Assembly (NCBI GenBank): GCA_019637225.1
Contig: JAHBWC010000031.1
Location: 1 to 64,000 of the forward strand
Length of the DNA: 64,000 nt
Source of the DNA: Labilithrix sp.
Lineage (GTDB): Bacteria > Myxococcota_A > Polyangia > Polyangiales > Polyangiaceae
Reading direction: 5' to 3'
The position numbers were made by a program, and so were the translations under genes. Below are positions 24,054 through 33,900 of the stretch, in pieces. The notes under the pieces are model-generated. The model worked only from the letters and a program-made list of their open reading frames with translations. It ran no database searches and had not been told where the DNA came from. Within the stretch, counting starts at the first letter, position 1. Every line of letters starts with the position of its first letter.

Positions 24054-25499
24054 TCAGCGGCGGAGCTTGCCGTGCGGGGTGCCCTCGCCGTAGCCGGCGG
24101 ACGTCTGGACGCCGACCTCGGCCTTGTCGCCGAGCTCGACGATCGTACGGGCGCCCGCGTAGGTCATTGCGGACTGAACGCCGGTGATCATCTCGACGAG
24201 GATCGCGCCGACGCTCTCCTGCCCTTCGCGGATGTAGATGCGCGACGTCGAGATGCCTTCGCGAAAGAAGCCCTTCTTGGCGCGCTCGAACGGATCGAGA
24301 TCCGCCGTGCGATCGCTGACGGCGCGGCCGCTCGCCATGCCGTAGTTCTCCTTGAAGAGGAGGCCGTCCTTGTCCTCCTTCACGTCGCCCGGGCTCTCGT
24401 AGGTCCCGGCGAGGCTCGTCCCGACCATCACGCGGCTCGCGCCGGCGGCGAGGTAGAGCGCGACGTCGCGCGGGTGCTTCACGCCGCCGTCCGCCCAGAC
24501 GTGCTTGCCGAGGGCCCGCGCCTCGCGCGCGCAGCGGAGGACCGAGGTGAACGTCGGCCGCCCGACGCCCGTCTGCATGCGCGTCGTGCACATGGCGCCC
24601 GGACCGACGTTGACCTTCACGACGTCCGCGCCCGCCTCGATCAGCGCGCGGGTGCCCTCCGCCGTGCAGACGTTGCCCGCGACGATCGGCACCTTTCCGG
24701 CGACGACGCTCTTCACGGCGCGGATCGCCTCGAGCATCCGGCGCTGATGGCCGTGGGCCGTGTCGAGCACGATCGCGGAGACGCCGAGCTCGCAGAGCTT
24801 GCCCGCGATTTGCGGCGCCTGCGCGGAGATGCCGACCGCGGCGGCGACCATGAGCTCGCCGGCGCGATCGAGCGACGGACGGAGGAGCTCCAGGCGCACG
24901 GCGTCCTCGCGCGTGAGCACGCCGACGAGCCGCCCCTCGGCGTCGAGCACGGGCGCGGCCTTCACGTGCGCCTCGAGCATGAGCAGGAACGCGTCGCGGT
25001 TCGAGATGCCGACGGGCAAGGTGACGAGCTTCCGCGACATCAGCGCGGAGACCGGCGTGTACTGGTCGCTGTCGAGGTTCTCCTGCGTGACGATGCCCGT
25101 CGGGCGGCGCTCCTCGTCCACGACGACGACGAGATCGTGCGAGCGCTTGCGGATGATCCCCTGCACGTCGCGCAAGCTCGCCTTCGGCGAGACCGAGAGC
25201 GGCGTGTCGTAGCGCGGGTCCGCCGCCTTGATGTGCGCGATGATCCTCTCGGCCGTGTCGAGCGCCATGTCCTGCGGGAGGACGCCGAGGCCGCCGAAGC
25301 GCGCCATCGTCTCCGCCATGCGCTTGCCGGTGACGGCGTTCATGTTCGCGGACACGATCGGGTGCGAGCCGCCGGGGAAGTCGGGCGGCGACAGATCGGT
25401 GTCGAGGCGCGACGAGCCGTCGAAGTAGACCGGGCTGATGAAGACGTCGTCGGTCGCGAGCTCGAGCTCTTCGTCGCGTTCGGGATGAAGGAATTTCAC
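24054..25499 (-). CDS. guaB1: GuaB1-type IMP dehydrogenase-related protein, probable GMP reductase
   Basis: 481 residues. A TIM-barrel of the IMPDH/GMPR family with two inserted CBS motifs (about 95-205). The catalytic loop is GPGAMCTTRMQTGVG with Cys304. True IMP dehydrogenases read GPGSICTTR; the AMCTTRM variant with TGVGRP is that of the GuaB1 group, which in mycobacteria was shown to be a GMP reductase (GMP to IMP with NADPH). The flap region TADLDPFERAKKGFFREGIS also differs from IMPDH. It acts in purine salvage in the cytoplasm. The GTG start fits the family opening MKFLHP, and a TACCCT box lies 8 nt upstream. Confidence 0.9.
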   Translation of the reverse strand: MKFLHPERDEELELATDDVFISPVYFDGSSRLDTDLSPPDFPGGSHPIVSANMNAVTGKRMAETMARFGGLGVLPQDMALDTAERIIAHIKAADPRYDTPLSVSPKASLRDVQGIIRKRSHDLVVVVDEERRPTGIVTQENLDSDQYTPVSALMSRKLVTLPVGISNRDAFLLMLEAHVKAAPVLDAEGRLVGVLTREDAVRLELLRPSLDRAGELMVAAAVGISAQAPQIAGKLCELGVSAIVLDTAHGHQRRMLEAIRAVKSVVAGKVPIVAGNVCTAEGTRALIEAGADVVKVNVGPGAMCTTRMQTGVGRPTFTSVLRCAREARALGKHVWADGGVKHPRDVALYLAAGASRVMVGTSLAGTYESPGDVKEDKDGLLFKENYGMASGRAVSDRTADLDPFERAKKGFFREGISTSRIYIREGQESVGAILVEMITGVQSAMTYAGARTIVELGDKAEVGVQTSAGYGEGTPHGKLRR

Positions 25500-25507
25500 G
25501 GCCCCGG

Positions 25508-25513
25508 AGGGTA
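25508..25513 (-). promoter_or_regulatory. -10-like TACCCT before guaB1
   Basis: TACCCT on the minus strand ends 8 nt before GTG 25499. There is no ribosome-site match between box and start except a G-rich run. Confidence 0.35.
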
Positions 25514-25654
25514 CACCAGCTGCCCCCGCGCACACCAAACGCCCCTCGTCGCCTCGCGCGTCCGTCGCCCTCGCGGAGGCGCCTGGGACCGACCGCGGCC
25601 CGGCAGAGGCCACCGCGAGCCGCCGTCTTCTTCTCCGCACGCGCGCGCGGCCGC

Positions 25655-25660
25655 TATCCT
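25655..25660 (+). promoter_or_regulatory. -10-like TATCCT before the SGNH lipoprotein gene
   Basis: TATCCT ends 8 nt before GTG 25669. No Shine-Dalgarno sequence lies between them and no -35 consensus is visible. Confidence 0.4.
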
Positions 25661-25668
25661 GCCGCGCA

Positions 25669-27084
25669 GTGCGGCGCCCGACCCGATTGTTCGCGATCTG
25701 CCTCGTCCCGTGCCTCGCCGGAGGATTGACCGCCTGCCGGACGAAGAAGGACGACGCCCCGCCCACGTCGAAGGAGGCCCCAGCGGCCGCCGCGCCCACG
25801 CCCACGCCGGCGGAGCCCGCGCCGCCGGCGTGCGCTGCGCTCGCGCCAGAGGCGATCGCGCCGCTCGCCACGTGCGGAACGAACGTCGTCAAGACGCCCG
25901 TGCCCGAGATCGTGGACGCGGGCCGATCGCTGGCGCCCTTCTTCGATCGCCTCGCCGCGCTCGAGCGCGGCACCGCGACGCGTCCGCTCCGCATCGCGAT
26001 CTACGGCGACAGCAACCTCACGAGCGACTTTCTCCCCGGCCACCTCCGGCGCGTCCTGCAGGCGCGCTACGGCGACGCCGGCCACGGGTGGGTGTCGCTG
26101 TCGAAGCCCTGGGGGAGCTACCGCCACGACGACGTCGTGCACGCCGGGTTCTGGCCGATGTTCAAGCTCTACGCGCCGACGACGCACCTCGTGGGCGACA
26201 AGCAGTACGGCTTCGCCAACATGGCCGCCGAGAGCAGTGAGATCGGCGCCTCGGCGTGGGCCGGGACGACGAAGGACGCGAAAGCCGCGATCGGACAGAG
26301 CGTCTCCCGCTTCGAGCTTCACTACCTGAAGCAGCCGCGCGGCGGCTCGTTCACCGTGCAGATCGACCGGAAAGATGTCCGCTCGATCGAGACACGCGCG
26401 GCGGCGTTCGAGGCCGGCGTCGAGACCTTCGAGGTCGACGACGGCCCGCACGAGCTCCGGTGCGTCGTCCGGGGCGATGGGCGCGTGCGCCTCTTCGGGA
26501 CGTCGCTCGATCGCTCACCGGGCGCCGCCGGCGGCAAGGCCGGCATTCAGATTGACTCGCTCGGCGCCGGCGCCCTCAACTACGAGCGGATCACGTGGGT
26601 GGCCAAGGACACGCGCCGCGCGCAGCTCGCGCAACGCGCCTACGACCTCGTCGTCATCTGGCTCGGCATGAACGTCATGTTCGTCCCGCCGAACCGCGCG
26701 CTCTCGACCGAGGTCATCACCGAGCTCAGGACGGCCCTGCCGTCGGTGCCGATCCTCATCCTCGGCCCCGGCGACACCGCGAAGAAGGGCGAGACGCGGT
26801 CCGACCCGCGCATCGTCGCCGTCTCGAAGCAGATGCGCGAGGTGGCCGCCGAGACGGGCGTAGCCTTCTGGGACTTCCGCGAGGCGATGGGCGGCGACGG
26901 CGCGATCGTCGGCTTCACCAAGCGCGGGCTCACCGGCGCGGACCTCATCCATTTCGGCCCGGAGGGCAGCCGCCTCATGGGCGATCGCCTCCTCTGCTCG
27001 CTCTCGAGCGCGTTCGCCGCGCACGCCACCGAGCACCCGGAGGCCGGCTGCCCCACGGCAGACGCCGGCGCCTCGCCTCCGTGA
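25669..27084 (+). CDS. SGNH/GDSL-hydrolase-like lipoprotein
   Basis: 471 residues. The signal peptide ends in LTAC (lipidated Cys23), followed by a Pro/Ala linker to about residue 55. The nucleophile block is IAIYGDSN with Ser115, and the catalytic block near the end is DLIH (D425, H428). A beta-rich insert (about 215-300) splits the hydrolase fold. This two-part layout recalls secreted SGNH enzymes that remove or add acetyl groups on polysaccharides or peptidoglycan. It is probably at the outer membrane. The substrate is unknown. It is a single gene divergent from guaB1. Confidence 0.82.
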   Translation: MRRPTRLFAICLVPCLAGGLTACRTKKDDAPPTSKEAPAAAAPTPTPAEPAPPACAALAPEAIAPLATCGTNVVKTPVPEIVDAGRSLAPFFDRLAALERGTATRPLRIAIYGDSNLTSDFLPGHLRRVLQARYGDAGHGWVSLSKPWGSYRHDDVVHAGFWPMFKLYAPTTHLVGDKQYGFANMAAESSEIGASAWAGTTKDAKAAIGQSVSRFELHYLKQPRGGSFTVQIDRKDVRSIETRAAAFEAGVETFEVDDGPHELRCVVRGDGRVRLFGTSLDRSPGAAGGKAGIQIDSLGAGALNYERITWVAKDTRRAQLAQRAYDLVVIWLGMNVMFVPPNRALSTEVITELRTALPSVPILILGPGDTAKKGETRSDPRIVAVSKQMREVAAETGVAFWDFREAMGGDGAIVGFTKRGLTGADLIHFGPEGSRLMGDRLLCSLSSAFAAHATEHPEAGCPTADAGASPP

Positions 27085-27152
27085 CGAACACGGGCGCGCC
27101 TTGCGCCCCGCGGAGCACGCCTCGGGCCGCGGACAGCCGACGACGGACGCGA

Positions 27153-27158
27153 TAGACT
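27153..27158 (+). promoter_or_regulatory. -10-like TAGACT before the LamG-like lipoprotein gene
   Basis: TAGACT ends 6 nt before GTG 27165 and 3 nt before GTG 27162. The usual 6-9 nt spacing seen elsewhere in the window favours 27165 as the start. Confidence 0.35.
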
Positions 27159-27164
27159 GACGTG

Positions 27165-27992
27165 GTGCGCCCGAGTCGCCTCCCTCTGCTCGCCGCGATG
27201 ACGGCCGCGGGGATCGTCGGCACGGCCGCGTGCTCGCACATTTTCGAGCTCCCCGGCACGAGCGAGCGCCCGCCGGCCGGTGAGCCCGACGCGGCGCCGA
27301 TCGACGACGCCGAGGCACCGGTCGAGGACGCTCCGGCGCCGGTGGACGCGCCGCCGCCGATCCCGTTCTGCGCCAGCCGGACCGCGCCGTCGCTCTGGTG
27401 CGAAGACTTCGACGGCACCCCCGCGCCCACGCTCGGGAGCATCGGCGCGCTGGAGGTGACGGGCGGGCAGCTCGTGCTCTCGAACGCCGTCTCCCTCTCC
27501 GTGCCGCGCGCGCTGCTCGCGAGCGTCCGCGAGGGAACCGACGCGACGACGGCGCTGACGCACGGGCTCGGCGCCGCTCCCGACGGCGTCACGCTCTCGT
27601 TTCATCTCCTCGTCTCGGCCTGGAACACGACCGGCGCTCGGATCTCGCAGATCGAGCTCGGCGGCCCGGACGATCGCTGCGAGGTCCGCCTCGAGGGCTC
27701 CGCGACGACGTGGTCGCTCACGCAGGTGTGCGAAGCGAGCGGCGTCGAGACGGCGCGCACGACGTTCGACAGCCTGTTCCCGATCGTCCGCGGGCGCTGG
27801 CAGCGCGTCGCGATCGAGATCGCCTTCACCCCGACGCCGAGCGTCACGCTCGACATCGACGGCGCGCGCATCGGCACGGCCGGCGTCGCCCCGCTCCAGC
27901 CCGCGTCCACGTCGGTGACGCTCGGCGCGAAGCTCGTCCCCGCCGGGAGCGTCACGCTCTTCCAGGACAACGTCCTCGTGACGAGCCCCTGA
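27165..27992 (+). CDS. Lipoprotein with a concanavalin/LamG-like beta-sandwich
   Basis: 275 residues from GTG 27165; GTG 27162 is one codon longer. The signal peptide ends in GTAAC. An Asp/Ala/Pro linker of about 40 residues is followed by a beta-rich domain that begins WCEDFDG. It continues with TLSFHLLVSAW, ARISQIELGG, RWQRVAIEIAF and VTLDIDGARIG, the strand order of LamG/laminin-G-like sandwiches. It is probably a surface glycan- or protein-binding module. No catalytic residues are visible. Confidence 0.75.
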   Translation: MRPSRLPLLAAMTAAGIVGTAACSHIFELPGTSERPPAGEPDAAPIDDAEAPVEDAPAPVDAPPPIPFCASRTAPSLWCEDFDGTPAPTLGSIGALEVTGGQLVLSNAVSLSVPRALLASVREGTDATTALTHGLGAAPDGVTLSFHLLVSAWNTTGARISQIELGGPDDRCEVRLEGSATTWSLTQVCEASGVETARTTFDSLFPIVRGRWQRVAIEIAFTPTPSVTLDIDGARIGTAGVAPLQPASTSVTLGAKLVPAGSVTLFQDNVLVTSP

Positions 27993-28012
27993 CGCGTCGG
28001 CGCTCGCGACGC

Positions 28013-29794
28013 TCAGGTCGCGAGCGCGACGAAGGCGTCGGCGAGCGCCTTCATCGTCGCCGCGGCGCGTGCCTCGGCGTCGGCGAGCGGCTCGCCCGAG
28101 CGGATCCGCTCGCGGACGTCGAAGTAGAACTTCGCCTTCGGCTCCGTTCCGCTCGGCCGCGCGATGACGCGGCTCCCCGACGCGAGCTCGAACGCGAGCA
28201 CGTCGCTCTTCGGGAGATCGAGCGGGCGCTTCGTCCCGTCGGCGAGCGTCGTCTCCTGCCGGAGGAAATCGCGCACGCCCGCCACGGCGTGGTCGCCGAT
28301 GGTCCACGGCGGGTTGTCTCGGAGCCGCTGCATGATGGCGCGGAGCTCGGCGAGGCCCGCGGCGCCTTTGCGCGTGAGGTTGACCTGCGAGCTCACGAAG
28401 AGCCCGTAGCGCCGGTAGAGACCCTCGAGGTGCGCGAGCACGGTCGTCCCGCTCGCGCGGAGGACGGCGGTGAGCTCGGCGAAGAGGACCGCGGCGCTGA
28501 CGCCGTCCTTGTCGCGGACGAGCTCGCCGACCGTGTAGCCGAGCGCCTCCTCGAAGCCGAAGACGAAGTGCTCGCCGCTCTTCTTCTTGCGCTCGAGCGC
28601 GCGGTTCGCGATCCACTTGAATCCGGTCAGGACCTCGTCGTACTGCGCGCCGAGCGCGTGCGCGATGACGCCGAGCATCGGCGAGCTGACGATCGACGCG
28701 ATCACGAGCGGGTCGCCGACCTTGGGCTTCGTCGCGCGCTCGAGGCTCGAGAGGCCTCCGGTGAGCAGGTAGTGGCCGAGGAGCGCGCCGACCTGGTTGC
28801 CGGTGAGCTGCACCCAGCCCGTCGGCGAGGTGTCGCTCGGCAGGGCGACCGCGAGCCGGTCGGCGTCGGGATCGTTGGCGATGACGAGATCGGCCTTGCG
28901 CGCCGTGGCGAGGGCGAAGGCGAGGTCCATCGCGCCCTTCTCCTCGGGGTTCGGGAACTCGACGGTGGGGAACGCGCCGTCCGGCTTCTGCTGCTCGGGG
29001 ACGGAGACCACGTTGGTGAAGCCCGCCTGCTCGAACGCGAGCCGACAGAGCTTGTCGCCGACGCCGTGCATCGGCGTGTACACGATGGAGATCGTGCGAT
29101 CGCCGTCGGCGCGCGCGCCGAGCTTCTTCACCTCGGCGAGGTACGCGCTCTCGAGGTCCTGGCCGAGCGTGACGACGAGGCCCTTCGACGTCGCCTCGGC
29201 GAGCGCGAGGCGCGGGACGTCCTTCGCCGGCGGCGCGGACTCGATCGCGCGGGCGATGCCGGTGTCGGTGGGCGGAACGATCTGCGCGCCGTTTCCCCAG
29301 TACGCCTTGTACCCGTTGTACTCGGGCGGGTTGTGGCTGGCGGTGATCATGACGCCCGCCGCGCAGCCGAGGCGCGTGACGGCGAACGCGAGCGCCGGCG
29401 TCGGGACGACGTCGTCGAAGAGCATCGCCTTGACGCCGGCGGCCGCCAGGACGCACGCGGTGTCCTCCGCGAGCTCCTTGCTCATGCGGCGCCCGTCGTA
29501 GCCGATCGCGACGCCCTTGTCGGCCGCGCCGGGTCCGGCGGCGTCGAGGAGGTGGCGCGCGAGCCCCCAGGTCGTGCGGAGGACGACGGCGCGGTTCATC
29601 CGGTTGGGTCCGGCGCCGATGACGCCGCGCAGGCCGGCGGTTCCGAACTCGAGCGAGCCCGCGAACCGGTCGGCGAGGTCGGTCTTCGACGGATCGGGCG
29701 CGGCGAGAAGCCCCTCGATTTCCGCGCGCGCGGCGGGGTCGGGATCGGCTTCGGCCCACGCGCGGGCCTGCTTGATGACGTCGGCGAGATCCAT
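28013..29794 (-). CDS. Phosphoglucomutase/phosphomannomutase family enzyme
   Basis: 593 residues in four alpha/beta domains. The phosphoserine loop is TASHNP (S153), the metal loop NDPDADR (D308, D310, D312), the sugar-binding loop GFEEALGY and the phosphate-binding loop RPSGTEPK. It interconverts sugar 1- and 6-phosphates in the cytoplasm. The length and the N-terminal GTAGLRG place it with the PgcA/Pgm2-like group rather than short AlgC types; glucose versus mannose or ribose cannot be decided. ATG 29794 was chosen at the family start; the longer reading to 29842 has no support. A gene of other function converges 20 bp away. Confidence 0.95.
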   Translation of the reverse strand: MDLADVIKQARAWAEADPDPAARAEIEGLLAAPDPSKTDLADRFAGSLEFGTAGLRGVIGAGPNRMNRAVVLRTTWGLARHLLDAAGPGAADKGVAIGYDGRRMSKELAEDTACVLAAAGVKAMLFDDVVPTPALAFAVTRLGCAAGVMITASHNPPEYNGYKAYWGNGAQIVPPTDTGIARAIESAPPAKDVPRLALAEATSKGLVVTLGQDLESAYLAEVKKLGARADGDRTISIVYTPMHGVGDKLCRLAFEQAGFTNVVSVPEQQKPDGAFPTVEFPNPEEKGAMDLAFALATARKADLVIANDPDADRLAVALPSDTSPTGWVQLTGNQVGALLGHYLLTGGLSSLERATKPKVGDPLVIASIVSSPMLGVIAHALGAQYDEVLTGFKWIANRALERKKKSGEHFVFGFEEALGYTVGELVRDKDGVSAAVLFAELTAVLRASGTTVLAHLEGLYRRYGLFVSSQVNLTRKGAAGLAELRAIMQRLRDNPPWTIGDHAVAGVRDFLRQETTLADGTKRPLDLPKSDVLAFELASGSRVIARPSGTEPKAKFYFDVRERIRSGEPLADAEARAAATMKALADAFVALAT

Positions 29795-29890
29795 CACGTC
29801 GGGGTTACCACACGGCGGCTGGCGCTTCACCTCCGATGCCACACGTGCGACACGGTGACCGCGACGTCGGGCGAGGACGTGCGCCGGAGG

Positions 29891-30949
29891 TCAGGGCCGG
29901 CGGACCGAGGCGAAGAGATCGCCGTCCTGGGCGAACCAGAACGTCGCGCAGTCGCTCGAGGGCTGGACGTCGCGCATCGCGCCGAGCTCGACGTCGGAGA
30001 CGACCACGCCCGACGCGGAGAGGGTGACGACACGGCTCCTCACCGCGAGCGCGTCCCAGACGAAGAGCGTGCGGAGGTCGACGCTGACGCCGGTGACGAC
30101 GCGGCGCTGACCGCCCTCGCCGCCGAGCGCGGCCTCGCCGAACGGCGCGCCCCCCGCGAACGGCGCGCTCGTCCGGAAGCGCGTGCTCACGAACGAGCGG
30201 GACGAGCCGGCGCCGACGCGCGTGTAGACGAGGAACGTGTCGCCTCTCGCGAAGACCGGATCCTCGAAGTGCTCGCCCTCGAGCGCGAGCTCGACGCGTC
30301 CCTGCTCGCCCAGGTCCTCGAACGGGCCGACCGTCGGAGCGCCGAGCGCCTCGCTCCGATCGGCGCGCGCGAGGAGCGAGAAGCCGAGGCCGTCCGGGTT
30401 CACGACGGCGACCCCGAGCCCGTCCTCCTGGAGGGCGACGCGCCCGGAACGGAAGGCGCCGCCGACCACGGTCCGCTCCGGACCGAAGGCGTCGGCGACC
30501 GCGGCGCGGTCGACGTAGTGCAGCGTGACGACGCCGGCGTCCTCGGTGGTCCACGCGGCCGTGAGACCGTCGCGCGTGACGGAGAAGCCGACGTCGTTCG
30601 CGTTCGTCGAGAACGGAAGGCGGGTGGCTTCGCCGAGCGCGATCGTCGCGGGACAGATCGCGGCCTCGTCGTAGGAGACGGGACCGCCGTCGCGCGGGGC
30701 TCCGGCGTCCTCTTCCCCGCTCCCCGCGTCCGAGGCGTCGCGCCCCTCGTCGGCGCCGGCGTCACCGTCGGCGCCGGCGTCGCCGTCGCCGGTCGATGCG
30801 TCGGCCTCCTCGGGCAGCGTCGCCGCGTACGGCCGCGCGCCCTCGCCGGCGAACGATCCGGCTGCGGGGGGACGATCGGCGCTGCACGCGAGGAGCAGCG
30901 CGGGAGCGAGGAGGAGAAGGAGGCTCGAGGGGGTTCGCATCGGGATCAT
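29891..30949 (-). CDS. Lipoprotein, probable beta-propeller
   Basis: 352 residues. The signal peptide ends in LLLAC (lipidated Cys near 23). A long Asp/Ala/Gly linker (DAGADGDAGADEG) spans about residues 45-85. The remainder is a chain of strand pairs, such as DVGFSVTRDGLTAAWTTE, TFLVYTRVG and CATFWFAQDGDLFASV, which resemble TolB/PD40 propeller blades. It starts inside the stop of the 1,024-residue lipoprotein (ATGA), so the two are co-translated and probably act together at the cell surface. ATG 30940 is an alternative start. Confidence 0.72.
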   Translation of the reverse strand: MIPMRTPSSLLLLLAPALLLACSADRPPAAGSFAGEGARPYAATLPEEADASTGDGDAGADGDAGADEGRDASDAGSGEEDAGAPRDGGPVSYDEAAICPATIALGEATRLPFSTNANDVGFSVTRDGLTAAWTTEDAGVVTLHYVDRAAVADAFGPERTVVGGAFRSGRVALQEDGLGVAVVNPDGLGFSLLARADRSEALGAPTVGPFEDLGEQGRVELALEGEHFEDPVFARGDTFLVYTRVGAGSSRSFVSTRFRTSAPFAGGAPFGEAALGGEGGQRRVVTGVSVDLRTLFVWDALAVRSRVVTLSASGVVVSDVELGAMRDVQPSSDCATFWFAQDGDLFASVRRP

Positions 30950-33900
30950 TCGTCGGGCACGCATTCGATCGATTGACGCCAGTCGAAGAGCGTCGGGGCG
31001 GAGCCCTTGTCGGAGCTCGGCTGGAAGGTCATCGTGATGCGCAGCTTCCTCGCCGACGATCCCTTCGGGTTGCCGAGCACCGTCGAGACCTTCGTCCCGC
31101 CCGTCGCCCAGTAGGGCGCGGCGACGGTCGCGCCCTTGGCGGTCGCGAACTTCACGGGTGCCGCCGGCGCCCAGACGACGCCGTCGCCCTGCTGCGCGGC
31201 GAACTCGATCGAGCTGTTGCTCGGCGTGCGCGACCGCCAGTCGAAGTGCCCCCAGCGCACCGAGAAGCCGGGGAGGCACGCCGCGGTGAACTCGCGCGTG
31301 TAGACCTGGGGCGAGTAGAAGCCCGGAGGCGGCGTGCAGACGCCGCTCGCGCAGACGTCGCCGTTGGGCGCGCCGCAGCAGTTGCTCGTCGTGAGGCAGC
31401 TCTCGCCCTGCGCGCGACACGCGCCCGCCGACGACGTGATGCAGTGCTTGCGCGGCGGGCTCGCGAGCGGAGGCGGATCGAGGACACACGCGGAGGTCGC
31501 GGGCGACGAGGTCGCGCCGCAGCAGTCGAGATCGGTGTCGCAGAGGTTCGCGTCGGTCGCCACGGTCATCGACGCCGCGGCCGGATGGCACGCGTCGAGG
31601 GCGAAGACCGCGCGCGAGTTGCCGGCGATGAGCTCCTGACCGGGGAAGTAGAACGCCGGCGCGCTCGGATCCGTCCCGGCGGTGGGCGACGCGCTCACCG
31701 CCGACATCCAGAGCTTCTTGGTCGTCGGATCGATGCTGATGTTGTCGAACCGCGGGTCGGACGCGTACGGGTTGATCGTGGCGACGTTGCCGTACGAGCG
31801 GCGCGACGTGAACATGACCCACGAGTAGCCGCCGATGACCTGCGGGAGCACGCTCGGCTCGTAGTTGTAGCGCTGCTCGTAGAAGCCCGCCCCCGCGGGC
31901 CCCATCGTCCCGCCGACGCCCGCGTGGCCGTTCGTCGGATCGACGGGGAGCACCCCGGTCGTGCCGCTCGCGTCGTAGCCGTTCGCGCGGTGGAGGCGCG
32001 TCGCGACCGGCGTGGTCCCCGTCGTGACCCACCAGAGCTCGCCGGTCGCGCCGTAGTAGGTCGAGCCTTCGATGTCGTGGCGCGTGAAGCCGAGGCCGCC
32101 GTTCGGCGTCGTGCGCGTCTCGACCTGATAGACGACGCCGTTCTGTCCCGCGGGGAGGAACGCGGGCCACACCGCGGGTCCGTCCGCGGGCGTCACGAGG
32201 TTACGAAACGCGGAGAAGGTCCGGTTTCCGTCGAAGGCCATCATCGACAGCGCTCTGCCGGTGCCGACCGCGACGTTCGAGAGCGGAGAGACGTTTCCGC
32301 TGCGGTAGGTGAAGGCGACCTGCGTGCCGTCAGTCGAGAACACCGGGTAGGCGGCCCTGAGCGCCGCCGGGGCGTTGTTGCCGGAGACGACCGCGCCGTT
32401 GATGTCGAGCAGCCGCGACGTCGAGTCGGCCTCCGACATGCCCGAGCTCGTGAACACGCGCGTCGACGTCGGGTTGATCCCGCCGAAGTTGAGCGCCTTC
32501 GTGCCGTACGAGACGCCGCCGTTCGGCGGGGTGCCGGGGAACGTGTACTTCGTCGAGATGCTCGACGGGTTACCCGTGATCAAGGTCGCGCCGTCGGCGG
32601 AGGCGGAGTGACAGACGAAGCAGCCGCTGCTCCCGTTGAAGCCCGCCGCGACCGTCGGCGACGTGGCGCCGGGAGGGATGAGCAGCGTCGCCGCGCCGAA
32701 GTTCCCGCCCGGAAACGCGCCGTTCGTCGACTGCTGCGCGCCGCTGTAGTTCTGGACGAGGGCCGTGCCGTAGGAGTTGTAGTAGACGCGGCCCTTGAGC
32801 TGCCCCGGAGCAAAACGGACGTCGATGCTCTTCGCCTTGTAGGTCGTCGAGCCGACGCGGCGGCGGATGAAGATGCGGCCCGTGTCGCCGCTCGTCGCGC
32901 GGTTGCGGTGGACCGTCTGCTCGAACGAAAACCAGACGTTCTGGGGGATCGGATAGCGAGGCTGCGCGGCGCGGAGGGGAACCGGCGCGGTCATGCTCTC
33001 CGCGACGAGCTGCGAGACCTGGTAGATCGGCGTCCCGGTCGCGGGGTACTGGAGCGTCACGACGACGCCGCCGTCCGCGGGCTGCGCGGAGTTCCGCCAC
33101 TGGAGGAGCGGAGCGGGCAGGCCCATCGGGAAGATCGTCCCCGTGTAGGGGTAGAGGATCTCGAGCTTCGCGTCGGCCGCGTCCGCGACTCCCTCGGCGG
33201 GGAACTGAGCGAGCGACGACGACGCGGGAGGAGGGTTCACGGTCCCCTTCTCCGCGACGACGACGGAGATGTTGGCGGTGACGGTGCTCGTGTACGCGCC
33301 GAGCGCGGCGCTGACCTTCACCGGCCCTGCGATCGGGACGACGACCGAGAGCTTGCCCGGCGTCGTCGCGTCCATCTGCGCGACGTCGAACTTGTCGGTG
33401 TACCAGAGCGCGGACGGCGCCGACGGATTGCAGCCGAGCGGCATGAGGGCGCTCGTGAACTGCTTGGTCGTGACCGCCGACATCGAGGAGACGACGACGT
33501 TGGTCGAGGGCGCGGTCGACGGGCTGATCGCGAGGCCCACGCACGTGTTTCCGGGAGGAGGCGTCGGCGTGATGGTGATGCCGCCCGCGTCCGCGTCGAG
33601 CCCGCTCGGGAGGACGATGCCCGGCGGCGTGTCGATCGTGCTCGTGCAGTCCGGCGTGCACGGGTCGGCGCAGGCGCCGGGGCTGCCGAGGGCCGCCGTC
33701 TTCAGCGCCGGCGTCGAGCGCACGACGATGCGTTCGCTCTCGCACGCCCCCCAGCTGCCGTCGTCGAGGCAGCGCGCCGTGCCCATCGCGCAGAGGATGC
33801 GCTCGTCGACGACCTGCTGGATCGACCCGCACGCGGCGGCGGCGCCTGGGCTCGCGCACGGGCAGCCTTCTTGCGCGGAGGCGGGATCGCACGCGCCCAC

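Noticed and set aside
26640-29759. 1,039-residue minus-strand frame across the phosphohexomutase and LamG-like genes
   Set aside because: No motifs and an Arg-rich composition; the overlapping frames encode clear protein families.
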